Shown here one piece after another: positions 39,519 to 51,609 of a stretch of 64,000 bases of DNA. The stretch is from assembly GCA_018398585.1 (NCBI GenBank), contig JAGTTD010000022.1, positions 9,215,501-9,279,500 on the forward strand, written 5' to 3'. A program made the position numbers and the translations under genes. Under the pieces are notes generated by a model that was not told the DNA's origin, searched no databases, and saw nothing but the letters and a program-made list of their open reading frames with translations. The stretch comes from Simmondsia chinensis (taxonomy: Eukaryota; Streptophyta; Magnoliopsida; Caryophyllales; Simmondsiaceae). Numbering within the stretch: the stretch's first letter is position 1; each line of letters begins with the position of its first letter.

Positions 39519-39840
39519 AGGAATGCTACGTATTGCTGCTAGCATAGGGTTTATAACGCGGATTTACCCCATGTGGTGTGCTTATGTGCGTATGCGTATG
39601 TGTGTATGGATGTGGTCTATTTGCCTTATTATGTGCCATGGATGTGTCTTTGACATGACCTAACCCTTTTCAGGATGCCTTGCTTCCAGGACGGCAAAAT
39701 CTTCAGGTTGGGGGTTCTCGGAAACTGTCTCTCTTCCACTCGAAAGGGTTAAGGCTGCATGCATCCACCCCCCCCCCCCCCCCGACCCTGCTTTTGCAAG
39801 AGCCCGTGAGGCACTAGGAATGTTGTTGTTGTTGTTGTTG
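38571..39840 (+). mobile_element. RTE-clade LINE, 5'-truncated, young insertion
   Basis: 1,270 bp with a perfect 17-bp TSD TATTATTGCTCCCCCTC (38554-38570, 39841-39857) and a (TTG)n tail. It encodes the RT C-terminal half (ITVGVYQGSALSPFPFILVM, WCMLFADDIVLVGDS with the catalytic ADD) and the C-terminal domain (ESFRYLGSIVQQNGEVDEDV, AEMRMLRWMCGHTRKDR, RGRPKKSWMETIRHDL). Stops: TGA 38775, TAG about 38804, TAG about 39303; two sit where Trp is expected. The 3' UTR carries a C16 run and the tail shared with the 5S SINEs. Confidence 0.95.
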
Positions 39841-39912
39841 TATTATTGCTCCCCCTCATTGGCTACTTTGTTCTGCTCTCTAGGGATATGGTCAAACTAC
39901 ACACCATCGAAC

Positions 39913-40329
39913 TTATTCAAAAGCTTTTGCACTTGAAAAGTATTTGTTCGAGGTATTGCTTAAACATTGAAATTCCTCTTTTATTTGGCAAATCACCAAC
40001 TTGTAATCCCCTTTAATAACGACATTGAGGACTCGCATTTCTAAGAGGATCTGTAGGCCTATTATCAGTGTCTCATACTCTGCCATGTTGTTGAAGCATT
40101 TGCCAACTAAAGTAACAGCTAATTTAGTTATAATCCTAGCGGAGGATTCTATGACGACTCCAACTCCAACACTTGAATTGGTCCTTAATCCACCAAGGTA
40201 GAGTTTCCAAAGGACCATTTCCACCACTAGGAGATGGTCTGACTCGTAATCCAAGCCAGTATGAATGTTCGGGTGGTCAGCTAAAAAATCTGCTTGACCC
40301 TTGACTGACTTTTGTAATACATAGATCAA
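39913..40329 (-). pseudogene. gypsy RNase H remnant
   Basis: KLYLGGLRTNSSVGVGVVIE corresponds to (Y/F)xDGA-x(3)-G-x-G-x-G; CFNNMAEYETLIIGLQILLE carries the conserved N-N-x-A-E-Y-E-A block, and GDYKLVICQI the G-D-S-x-L motif. Asp and Gly changes at DGA (here LGG) argue for inactivity. Confidence 0.85.
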
Positions 40330-40671
40330 CTCAAATTGATGTAGAGCAATACTCTACTTGTTCAATCTTCTCCTCATCAAAGGCCTATCTAGCATATATT
40401 CAAGAACATTTGTCTGAGCAACCATCTATAGGGTAAATGCTACGAGTAATGTCTCAGTTTTACTGATGCGTAGAACAGAGATAGACACAATTTCTCAATT
40501 GAGGAGTATTTTATTTCACATTCATTCAAGAACGGCTAAGGTAGAATATAGCATGTTCAAACCCTTGCTCATTGTTTTGTATAAGCAAGCAACCAATATA
40601 TTTCTCAAAAGCAAAGACATAAGTCTTCAAAGGTTTACCTTGCTTTGGTGGAATGAGAATTGGTGGCCTAA

Positions 40672-41115
40672 TCAAGTACTCCTTGATGGCCTCAAAAGCT
40701 GCTTGATGTGGATCCTCCCACTTGAAGTCCTTCTCGATATGAAACGTCTTAGGAAATTAACCTGCCCTAGGAAGCGTTGGAGCTCCTTTTTAGTTGAAGG
40801 CGGTTTGGCTTGCTGAATGGCCTTAGTCTTATTAACGTCCACCTCAGTGCCCCTCTGGTGTACTAGGAAACTACGAAAGTTCCCAGTGCGCACACCAAAA
40901 ACACAATTTGATGGATTCATCTTGATGTTGTGGGTCCTCATTCTAAGGAACGCCCCCCTCAAGTCCTTCAAGTGTTTGACTTGGGACTTTGATTTGACTA
41001 CCATATCGTCGATGTAGACTTCCATGGTCTTGCCAATGAGGTCATAGAAAATCATGTTCATAGCTCTGTGGTAGGTGGCGCTAGATTTTTCAAACCAAAC
41101 AGCATAGCCACCCAC
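40672..41115 (-). pseudogene. gypsy reverse transcriptase remnant
   Basis: ATYHRAMNMIFYDLIGKTME, then VYIDDMVVKSK (catalytic YIDD), MNPSNCVFGV, KELQRFLGQVNFLRRFIS: RT blocks from the palm to the connection domain. The N-terminal RT blocks are missing; only about 190 bp separate this from the linker at the insertion site of the Athila-like element. Confidence 0.88.
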
Positions 41116-41888
41116 TCAAAGATTTCTATTGACCCACAATAGATAGGCAGGTCTCAGTTCTTATGTTGAGCCCAAGTTAACCTCGAGGAGGGGCCCTTGA
41201 ACTTCAGCCCTCAAATGCTACTCTTAAGTCAGAGAGTTACGGCTCTTTTTCTCGCTTCACCTAGACCTCAAAGCCATTGAATGGCTGCTCAGCCCAAAGT
41301 TGATCCTCAGCATGCCACGCCACAAGTGATGCGTCTTATATTTACACATCTTTTCATTGATGTTTTAGATCTTTTGCACATGTTTAATTATGGTTATATC
41401 CTTATTTTGGCAATTTTTATATTTTATAACTCCGAAGATTAAAGTTTCATAAATTTTCAAATTTTGGTGCAAACAAGACAAAATTCGGTATGTGGGCAAT
41501 TAAATCAAATCAATCAGGATTAGGATGAAGATGTATAATCCCAGAAGCCAAGCCCGGCCTCCAGTTTAGCCCACCACCCTGTGTCATGCTCACAGCCTTA
41601 CATCGAAAAGCACTGAGCCCAGTTCTGCGTCTGGCCCACCAGCACCCAGTTTTGATCAGACCACCGCCTCTGCGTAGGCCCATCGTCAACCTCAGCCCAT
41701 CAACTGCAACGGCCCACGCATCTCTGTCCAGCCCACTGTCCTAGACCAACCACCAGCAACGTCCAAACTCCGGCCCACACCTGTGCACGTTGACACCTCA
41801 AATCTCAGCCCAACAATGCAACCCTCAAGTGTTGATTCTCTGGTGGGAATTTAAGCGGGTTTTTGGCTCTAATTTGGGGTCTCGGTTT

Positions 41889-43874
41889 TGTTGGGAAGAA
41901 TTTCAAAAATTTTCCCTAATTTAATAAAGTTAACGCCGCAGAAGGGTTTAAAAGTCTTAATTTTAGACATAGAGTTGATTTAAAATTTCTAATTTTAAAT
42001 CACAGATTTAAATTCCTTATTTAAATCTACAAGCCTCTACTCTAATACATTAATTATAATGACATGAATAAAAACTAGCATAACAAGAATTACAGTAAAT
42101 AAATAGAAAAGCGAAAAAAACTTAAAAGAGAAGAAAAGAAGAATACCTGGAATTGCTCCAATTAAAGAAAACCAGAACAATAATAACCCCTAGACAGCCG
42201 AGACCCAGAAGTCTTCTACGCAATAACCTCAAAATGCCTGCAGAGTAAACTCCGAAAAATATTGAACTGGGGAAAGGAAAATTTCAAAGAAAAATTTTCT
42301 CTCCAACTAGGTCTCTGAAAGTCTAACACTTTCAGAAACATTTTATTTTAAAATTGATTGAATACCAAACCATAAAATCAATACCTCTATTTATAGTAGG
42401 ATACCAGAGCAAAAAAAAAAAGCTGAAATTTCATTGTGGGACGGGCAGGTTTAAAACCAAACACAGCATTTAACGCAAAAACTAAGCCAAAACATCGTGT
42501 TTCAAAGCACAGCTCAAATTGTGTTATTGTGACCATTAAACACGTGCCACATGTGCCGTGTGAGCGGGCGGATTGTCAAGATTGATGTCCCAGCGCGCGA
42601 CATGTGTCTTGCATTGGTTCATCTGATTCAAAACACATGGATCACACCCCTGTGTGCAAATTTTTGGTTTTTTTTTTCTTTGTTTCTTTTTTTCGACATG
42701 TAAAAATTTATCTTATAAATTTTAATTTTTAAAAAGTATTTTATTTTATAATTTTCAACTTTATTCATCTAATGAATAATGTTTAGCAAAATTAAATTTA
42801 CTCATCTCATGAATTCTTTAATATTTTTTCGATGGCAATAAAACAGAGGCTTGCGTAGGGACTTCGGGGAAAATTTAAATCTAGCTCCAAATGGATAAAA
42901 GTTTTTACCATTTCATGATAAAATTTAATTACCATTTAATGAGACTTAATTCCACTAAATAAATCTCGCTGCACTCTAAACTTAAATCATATATTCGATA
43001 ATTCCTAAATAGACTAATCTTGCAACATCAACCCCTCTATTAGATGTCCATGATGAAAAATAACTATAACTACTACCATTATGTTTCTCATAGCTTTTCC
43101 ATTAGTTATCAACTCGCTCTTTACTGAATAATTCATTTATACTTGAACATATTCACAGTGTAAATTCCAAATGTCAAGCACTTGGAACATTTTAACCAAA
43201 GATTCTGAATAAAATCAAATGCTTGCGAAAAGGGGACATCTGTATCTTGTAAGAGACTATAGATTCCCTATTGAATACTTAATCCTAGTCACACTTCACG
43301 CTACTACCCAGTGTACGTGGGAATTCAGTCGTTTATCAAGACCTTACTTATAGTACACCAAAGTAACTAGCATTCCATGCACAAGTCTAGAATACTCTTA
43401 GCATTTAGAGTCACTGTTTAGATAGTGCAACATGAATCACTCATTTTCGATAGTAGTATAGAAACAAGTAATCCACATGGTCCAATTAAGTGTGTCAATC
43501 TTATTAAACAAATGAACCTAACACTTTTGGATCACTATCCACATGACCAAAACAAGTCATCTAAAGTGTCACATTATAGTCTTAGCATATAAGTGGTCCA
43601 AACTTGCCTTTGACTACGGGTTTTTCAAACAACAATCCATACCGTTTGTTTCAAGTCTATCTGTGGGTTACTCTCATAAACCACTTAGAACAAACATGTA
43701 CATTGTAGTATGAGGACTAACCCATATCATGGATGTTACTAAAAGAAAATCACATGCACTATATATGCTCAATTACACAAATTTAACAAGGCAAGAACTG
43801 GAACTTCAATTTTATTTATTAACAAAGTAATATTTACAAAATAAATTTAGATTTTCAGGATACTATTCCTAACA
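41889..43874 (-). mobile_element. Solo LTR, about 2 kb
   Basis: TGTTAGGAATAGTATCC to GAAATTCTTCCCAACA on the minus strand. The ends are inverted TGTTrGGAA. The promoter-like CTATAAATAGAGG lies near 42390-42402 (minus). Its limits are fixed because the 3' LTR of the host element lacks it. It sits in a T-run, so the TSD is unclear (GGTTT/TTTTT). No internal region or primer site. Confidence 0.78.
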
Positions 43875-44462
43875 TTTTTTGTCTGGAATAGGGACACTAT
43901 CTATTTCTCAATTTCTCTTTCTCAATTCAATTGGTTTTTTTTTTTTTCCATTCAATTGAACGTGAGTGAAATTAGCATGAAGACCGATATAGGTTTGTTC
44001 ACCTCCTCCTGCATCGGTTCATCATTGATGAAGAGTTAACTTGCTCTCAAGGGTTAGATGATATCTTAGTCTTTTTATTCTTGTATTACTTTTAATTTTC
44101 GAATTATTAGTTTGTTTACATGAGTTGCTTGATTGTGAGAAATACTTTAAAATATTTTGTTTTTATCGATTATTCAATTGAGATGATTATTGAGTTTGTA
44201 ACCTTTGATCATTGATGTTGATATTTGTAAATTAATTCTTTGCACTTGTAGTCTTAGGATTAATTAATCAAGTAATAGTATTCACAGAATTATTAATAGT
44301 GCTTATCTTCCCTATGTTTAGTTAGATACAGTCAATATGTGATAATTAACAATACGTTCAGTAGAGCCTATTTTCTTATGCTTTAGTTAGATATGGTTGA
44401 TACTTGATACTAATAACATAACCTTAGTTAGTTGAAACTTGTAACTTGAACCACTACCGTGT

Positions 44463-44755
44463 ACAACAACAACAACAAACCCAGTGCCTGCAAGGGCTCC
44501 CACAAAAGCAGGGTCTGGGGGGGTAGATGTACGCAGCCTTCCCCCTTCAGGGGGCTACCCCGAAGAGAGGCTGTTTCCGAGGACCCCCGGCCCGAGAAGC
44601 TGGTCCGCAGCATAGAGCATGTGACCTGGTAGCAAGAGAGCATCAAAGCATGAATAGGGCAAAACACAGGGCAAGCAAAACAACAAACTCAAAGCAAGCC
44701 ACATCAAGCAAAAATCAAAGGATAGGTAGGCAAGTAGCAGCTCATGAGAGCATTA
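44463..44755 (-). mobile_element. LINE 3'-end insertion (RTE type)
   Basis: 293 bp with 14-bp TSD AACCACTACCGTGT (44449-44462, 44756-44769). On the minus strand it ends GAGCCCTTGCAGGCACTGGG plus (TTG)n and contains GGAAACAGCCTCTC and AAGGCTGCGTACATC, the tail of the RTE LINE and the 5S SINEs. The 5' part is LINE-UTR-like and not 5S. Confidence 0.88.
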
Positions 44756-45080
44756 AACCACTACCGTGTGACAATCAATAATCCCAATTCAAGAGTTAAC
44801 GCAAGAAAATTTTGGCTAATGATGGATTCAAAACCTTAAGTTCCCGTTCCAAATTCTTTTCCCCTTTACAAGTAAAATACTTAGTTTAATTTTCGTTTCC
44901 TTAGATTAATCAATACAAAATCTCATGATTTTCCTCAAATCAATTTAGGTCATAGAATAAATTCAAGCACTCTTAGTCGCTGTGGTTTGACACTCTCACC
45001 CCAGACTCAATTTTAGATGTGTTTAGTGGATAAGGTTTTATATTAAATTTTGATAGACATAGAAAAATACATCAAGATTT

Positions 45081-45098
45081 TGGCGCCGTTGCCGGGAC
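45081..45098 (+). other. Primer binding site of the Athila-like element
   Basis: TGGCGCCGTTGCCGGGAC, the usual plant Athila/Tat primer site (tRNA-Asp type), six bases after the 5' LTR. Confidence 0.9.
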
Positions 45099-45408
45099 TA
45101 GGCAACATTCGTGGCTTATTTGTGATTTTCTTCAATTTTTAACCAATTAATTTTTATTCTTAACGTCAGATTTTAGTTGTGATTTTGATCACCTTGAATT
45201 TTTCTTTGATTTTGATTTGTCTAGTAGGCATTTTAGATTTTCTTACTCGTGTGCTATTTATTTTGTGTTTTACAATATTTTGTTTTGTTAGTTTAGTTTT
45301 AAGTGTTCTAGTTTTAAGTATTTTTGCTAGTTTTACTCTTGTTTTACTTGAGTATTGTTTAGTTTTACGTCGTTCTGTTACTTGCTTCTCGTGATTGTTT
45401 TTTTATTA

Positions 45409-46610
45409 TGCATGGTGGTCGCTCTTTGTCTCTTGACATTACTATCCTTGACCTTGAAATTGAAAGGATCTTAAGAGACCTCACGGTCCAACACCGAGCA
45501 CAAACCGCAATGGCTAACGAATGACAACCATGCGCACTTATGGAGCATTTTACTCCCACCACATACACATCACCTTCATGCATTAGGTTGCCACCTATAG
45601 CCCATCAGTTGGAGCTTAAGCCACATACCATACAAATGCTTCCTTCACTCCATGGCTTAGGCAATGAGAACCTATATACACATTTGGATAGTTTCATGGA
45701 GGTTTGCTCAACCTGCGGGATTCTTTACGTTAGTTATGACGCCATCTTACTTCATCTTTTTTCATTTCTTTTTTAAGGATAAGGCTAAGTATTGGTTAGG
45801 CACCTTCATAGTGGGAAGATTAGTACTTAGACTCAAATGCAACAAGAACTTCTTAAGAAATTCTATCACATTAGTAATATCAACACTGCTAGGAGAGCTA
45901 TTAACACTTTCTCCCAATTGCCTAGTGAAGAGTTCCATGAGAGTTGGGATAGATTTAGGGAACTTTTACGCGCTTGTCCACATCATTCTATCCTTAAATG
46001 GCAACTGGTCCATAATTTTTATTATGGGTTGAATGAAAAGGTCAACAAACTGTTGATGCCTCTTGTGGTGGTCAATTCCTTAGAAAGAATGAGGGTGACG
46101 CGTGGGAACTTTTTGAACATCTAAATGAGAACTCACAACAATCTACCACATATGCACGTTCGAATGCTACTATGTTAAATAAAGGAGTCCATGAAATTGC
46201 ACATACTTCCATCTTAGATAAGAAAATAGATTCTCTTACATCTTCTATGGAGCTCCTCACTTCCTTATTTAAGATGAGATTGACTCCCTCCACTTTGGCT
46301 AATGTGTTCGATGTTCTAAACATGCATGATGCCTATTCTATATTTTATAGTGTTTCTTATTCCACACTTAATTGCCGCTCTGCTTCATCTTTTGTTAAGA
46401 GGCCGTAGGAGCAAGTTAATGCAGTCCAGGGATTCTCAAGGAACGATCCATACTCGAATACATACAATCCGGGCTGGAGAAACCATCCGAACTTCTCCTG
46501 GAGGCAAGGAGGTGAAGGGAAATTTGTGCAACAACAACCAAATCCACGATCACTTGGTTTTCAACCACAAGGGTATGCTTCTAACTACTCTTAACCTTCT
46601 AATTTGAGCT
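45409..46610 (+). pseudogene. Athila-like gag remnant
   Basis: MHGGRSLSLDITILDLEIER leader, then LPSLHGLGNENLYTHLDSFM, a frameshift, LPSEEFHESWDRFRELLRAC with PHHSILKWQLVHNFYYGLNE, and further on PYSNTYNPGWRNHPNFSW, a segment typical of Athila gag C-termini. At least three frameshifts and several stops. Confidence 0.85.
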
Positions 46611-47014
46611 CCAATTTGCTGAATGAGGAGAAGGTCTTCAGTGTGCTAAAGGATTTAGAAGCCAATTCCCAACTCCTCCACTCCCATACACAATCAATCT
46701 CCAAGCTAGAGACCCAAATAAGTCATCTAGCTAATGCTCTGAGTTGGAGAGATGAGGGGAAGACTCCCTAGGAATCATGTGAGGTAAGACAACTATCCTC
46801 CCCATCAAGAGCAAGCAAAGTCCATTTTAGTGTTGAGAACTGGGAAGGAAGTTTACAATAAGGTGAGTGCTGAGAGAAGTACCCATGAGTGGTAAGGGAG
46901 AAGAAAACAGTGAGGAAATAGAGAATGATACCGATAAGGTCATGCACCTTTCTTCCATTCCTAAAGCCTCTGATCATACTTCCTCATATGAACCTAGAGT
47001 GCCTTTTCCCCAAG

Positions 47015-47420
47015 ATTTAGTTGCACCATATCCAAATGGCAAGGATAAGAAGTGGGAAGATACTTTGGAGAATTTTAGGCAAGATTAACATTCCCCTTCT
47101 TGATGCGATCAAACAAATCCTGGCCCATGCGAAGTTCATTAAGGACCAGCTGAACCAAAAGAGGCAATCTAGTGCACATCTGCCTAGGAAAGTGTTTTTA
47201 GTCGAGCAAGTGAGCTCCATTTTGAAGTGTTACACTCTGATTAAGTACAAAGACCTTGGTGTCCTCATCATCTCTTGTTCACTTGGAGACTACTCGATTG
47301 ATAGGGCTTTACTAGACTTGGAAGCGATTGTTAACCTTATTCCTTATTCAGTTTATGTGAAGTTAGGCTTGGGAGAGCTCCACCCTACCATGGTGACCTT
47401 GCAATTAGTGGATAGATTTA
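47015..47420 (+). pseudogene. Athila-like protease remnant
   Basis: LGDYSIDRALLDLEAIVNLI with PYSVYVKLGLGELHPT: the Athila/Tat protease block, with DLEA in place of the usual DLGA. Interrupted at 47421 by a MITE-like element. Confidence 0.85.
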
Positions 47421-48190
47421 GGGGCGTTCAAATACTGCTCCGAACAGAAAAATCGGACCAAACCGGCCATTCGGTCCAAGACTGGACTGGACCGGACCGG
47501 ACTGATTCAATGTCGGCCCTCGTCCTCAAGTTAACCTGATTTCAGGTTTCAGTGCGGTTCGGTCTAAACTTGAAAATCCCAAACCGAACCAAAAACCCAA
47601 ATGATGTTGTTGGGTCTCCTATATATTTTATTAGATTATAAGTAAACTATTTTAAACTAATAAAATTTGGGCCTAAAATTAGTTTTAAATAGCCCGTAAA
47701 CACCTATATTAAATTATCTTATTTGTTTTAATTATAACTATTACATTTTGTATATTTCTACGATTTATATGTATAATTATTTCAAGTTAATTTATGAAGA
47801 ATTGCGCTGGTTATTATTGAAGAATCAAGCAATATGAGAATCAAATCAAGGGGGGCCACATTGTCGGGGTTGAGTTTAGTAAACACAAGTTGTTATGATG
47901 AGTCGTGGTATTTATGGGTGATCATGTGTATTTTTATGTTTTCTGTTATTTTTATTGTTTATGTTTATTTTTTTCCTATTAGTTGCCTTTAAAGTTGATC
48001 AAATTTGACAAAATGTGCTAACTTCAACTCATATTAAAAAATAAAGAAATGATAATCGATCCAAATCAGATCGGTCCGGTCCGGTCCGGTCCTATCCATG
48101 AAGTAATTGGTCCGATCTTCGGTCTTCAAAAGAGGCCAATTTCTGTCTTCGGTCCGGTCCAGTCCGGGTTTGGACCGATGAACACCCCCC
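47421..48190. repeat. MITE-like element between protease and RT
   Basis: Ends GGGGCGTTCA and TGAACACCCCCC are imperfect inverted repeats. The subterminal regions are rich in GGTCCGGTCC/GGACCGGACC, and the interior has no ORF. The protein reads on across it (LQLVDRF then GELVNVLVKVDKALFPANF). The flanks share ATAGA, but no clear 8-bp TSD. Confidence 0.7.
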
Positions 48191-48194
48191 AAAT

Positions 48195-49510
48195 AGAGCT
48201 ACTAGGGTCCCGAGTGGTGAGCTTGTTAATGTGCTAGTGAAGGTAGACAAAGCCTTGTTTCCTGCTAATTTTCTTATGCATGATACGGAACCTTCTAGTC
48301 ATTCGAAAACCTATATCCTTATCATTCTAGATTGGCCTTTTAGCAATGGCCAATGCTGCCATCAACCGTAGATCTGGGGTAGTGGATGTTCGTTTTGCAA
48401 ACAGGACTATTAAGTTGAACATTTTTAAGGCTTTGTTTTCACCCAGTACTAAGGATGAATCAAAATGTTTCTGTGTGGATGTTATTAATGACCTAGTAGA
48501 CCAAACATTTCCCTCTGTCCTAGTTGATGAATCCCTTGAGAGAGCGCTAGCATATGACTGTTTTGATGATTTTGAAGTTGAGAACCACATTAGGAAGACG
48601 AATGATTTGCTTGAGTTTTGTGCTTCCTTAGAGACTTGTCAATGGTTTTCAAAAGTGGAACCCTTACCTATGCTTTCTGTTTCCCCTACTTTGTTTTCAT
48701 AGTTTCACCATCCAAACTTGAACTTAAGTCCTTGCCATCTACTCTTAAGTATGCTTTCTTAGGATCCTATGAGACTTTACCTGTGATTATCTCTTCTTAG
48801 TTGTCTACGGAACAGGAGGAAGCATTTATGGTAGTGCTTAGTGATCATAAGAGTGCCTTTGGGTGGTCTATGGCTAATTTGAAGGCTATAGATCCTTCCA
48901 TTTGCATGCATCGAATTTTTCTTAATGAGAATGCTAGAACCATTAGAGAGATCCAAAGAAGGTTGAACCTTAACATGAAGGAAGTGGTAAAGAAAGAGAT
49001 TGTAAAATTGCTTGATACGGGTATCATTTACTTAATTTCTGATAGTAGATGGGTTAGTCCTGTTCAAATAGTCCCAAAGAAGTCGGGTGTTACTGTGGTT
49101 AGGAATAGTGATGGAGAGTTAGTTCGTACTAGAGAGACCATGGGCTAGAGAGTTTGTATTGACTATAGGAAGCTTAAATCTGCCACTAGAAAGGAGCATT
49201 TTCCGCTACCATTCATTAACCAGATTTCAAAGAGGTGAGCTGGTTAAAGCTTTCACTGTTTTCTTGATGGATATTCAGGATATAACTAGGTAGCAGTCTA
49301 CCCAAAGGATCAGAAGAAAATGACCTTTATGTGCCCCTTTGTCACATTTGCCTATCATAAGATGCCATTTGGTTTATATAATGCACCCGCTACATTTCAG
49401 AAATGCATGATGTCTATCTTTTCTGACATGGTAGATAGATTTCTTGAGGTTTTTATGGATGACGTCTCTGTTTTTGCAGAATTTGACGCTTGTGTTGAAA
49501 AGATGTGAAG
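48195..49510 (+). pseudogene. Athila-like pre-RT linker and reverse transcriptase remnant
   Basis: Linker: VDVRFANRTIKLNIFKAL and CFCVDVINDLVDQ. RT: LLDTGIIYLISDSRWVSPVQ, VPKKSGVTVV, a TAG in TMG-stop-RVCIDYRKL (Trp expected), then AYHKMPFGLYNAPATFQKCM and FMDDVSVF (catalytic FMDD). Frameshifts near 49230-49310. Confidence 0.88.
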
Positions 49511-49566
49511 AAACCAATCTTGTTTTAAGTTGGGAGAAGAGTTTATGGTAATAAGAGGGAATTGTA

Positions 49567-50274
49567 TTGGGTCATAGGGCGTCCAAGAAGGGGATTGAGG
49601 TTGATAAGGCTAAGGTGGATTTGATTGTTAACTTACCCCCTCCCTCAAATGTGAAGCAAGTTAGATCCTTTCTACGTCAAGCGGGTTTCTATAGGAGATT
49701 CATTAAGGCCTTTGGAGAGTTAGCCAGACCATTGACTAGCTTGCTAGTTAATAAAATATCATTTGAGATTGATGAGTCTTGCTTAGAAGCTTTCCAACAG
49801 CTTAGATCATTACTTGTTTTGGCCCCTATTATGCAGCCGCTCGATTACTCTTTCCCTTTTGAAATTATGCGTGATGCTTTTGATTTTGTTATAGGTGCTA
49901 TCCTAGGTCCAAGAGTGAAGAAAGTGCCACATGTCATTTACTATTCAAGTAAAATTCTTAATGATGCCCAATGCCATTAAACCACTACTGAGAAGGAGTT
50001 GCTAGCTGTTGTGTTTGCTCTTGAGAAGTTTCATTCCTATCTTTTGAGGTCAAAGGTCATTATCTATTCTGACCATGTTGCATTGAAATATTTCCTCTTA
50101 AAGAAAGAAATGAAACCTAGGTTCATTAGATGGATTCTTCTACTTCAAGAGTTTGACATTGAGATAACAGACAAAAAAGGTGCAGAGAATGTGGTAGCTG
50201 ACCAGCTTTATAGAATTTACTTTGAACATCATGATCCATCTGTTACATTGTATGACTCATTTGCTGATGAGTAG
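49567..50274 (+). pseudogene. Athila-like RT connection and RNase H remnant
   Basis: GHRASKKGIEVDKAKVDLIV, FLRQAGFYRRFIKAFGELAR, then VIYYSSKILNDAQCH, a TAA (Tyr expected) and TTTEKELLAVVFALEKFHSY with YSDHVALKYFL. Close to a single open frame apart from this stop. Confidence 0.88.
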
Positions 50275-50289
50275 TTTTTTGTTGTCTTC

Positions 50290-51606
50290 CATTCACGTGG
50301 TCCTTGGTTTGCAAATATTGTTAACTTCCTCGCTACAGATAAGATACCATCTACTTGGTCCAAGCAAGAAAAGGATACATTTTACTCTCAGGTCAAGCAC
50401 TTTTACTGGGATGACCCTGACTTGTTTAAACATTGTGCTCACTAGGTAATTCACAGACGTGTTCCAGAGTGTGAGTATCATAGCATTTTATCTTTTTGTC
50501 ACTTATATGCACGTGGCCAACACTTTGGAGGTCGTAGGACTGCAGTAAAAGTCCTACAATGTGGTTTTTATTAGCCTACTCTGTTTAAGGATGCTCACGA
50601 GTTTTGTCTTGCATGTGAGTGTTGTCAGCGCACAGGTGCATTGACAAGTCGAGACAAGATGCCTTTGAACCCCATTTTGATTGTGGAGATATTTGATGTT
50701 TGGGTTATTGACTTCATGGATCCATTTCCTCCGTCCTTTGGGTTTGTTTACATACTTGTAGGGGTTGACTATGTGTCTAAGTGAATTCAGGCTATACCTA
50801 CTCGAATAAATGACCATAAGGTAGTCATGCAATTTGTCAAAGACCACATCTTTAACTGTTTTGGTACCCCTAGAGCACTCATTAGTGACGGTGGTATTCA
50901 CTTTATTCACAGGTCATTTGAAGCACTTTTTAGGAAGTACTCAGTGCATCATAAGACTTCTACCCCATATCATCCCCAAACTAGTGGTCAAGTAGAGCTT
51001 TCAAACCAAGAGATCAAGTCTATACTTGAGAAAACGGTTCGTCCTGATAGGAAAGATTGGTCACTTAGGTTTAATTATGCACTTTGGAATACCGCAATGT
51101 CCATAAGACCCCACTTGGTATGCCACCCTATAGCTTGGTCTTTGGTGAGGCATGTCATTTACCAGATGAGTTGGAACACTATGCTTGTTAGGCCACTAGA
51201 GCTTTGAATTTTGACTTAGACCAAGCTGGATCTAATCAAAAGCTTCAATTGAGTGAACTTGAGGAGTTGAGGAATGAAGCTTACGAGAATGCAGATTTAT
51301 AAAGCTAAAACCAAGGCTTTTCACGACAAACATATTTTGAGGAAAACATTTGTTTCTAGTCAAAAGGTTTGGCTTTTTAACTCTAAATTTTGTCTCTTTC
51401 CTGGTAAGTTGAGGTCTTGGTCGAATGGTCCTTTTATGGTTAAGCAAGTGTACCCCTTGGGTGACAGTGAAATATACCATCCAAAAGATGGTCATGTGTT
51501 CACTATAAATGGTCAAAAGCTTAAACTTGTAGTTCAGTTGGATGGCATTGATGATCGACAGCTTATTGAAATTGTCTCTTTGGTTAACACCATGACTGAT
51601 ACTTGA
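50290..51606 (+). pseudogene. Athila-like integrase remnant
   Basis: HHCC zinc region around 50410-50640 (CLACECCQRTGALTSRDKMP). The core has VWVIDFMDPFPPSFGFVYIL, a TGA at a Trp position (VSK-stop-IQAIP), HIFNCFGTPRALISDGGIHF and HPQTSGQVELSNQEIKSILE (D-D-E residues present). The C-terminal YKAKTKAFHDKHI... piece is in another frame. Confidence 0.88.
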
Positions 51607-51609
51607 TCT

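Larger units (their letters stand above)
41327..45074 (+). repeat. 5' LTR of the Athila-like element (with two insertions)
   Basis: 3,748 bp, reducing to about 1.45 kb once the solo LTR (41889-43874) and the LINE tail (44463-44755) with its TSD are removed. It matches the 1,513-bp 3' LTR throughout. Confidence 0.88.
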
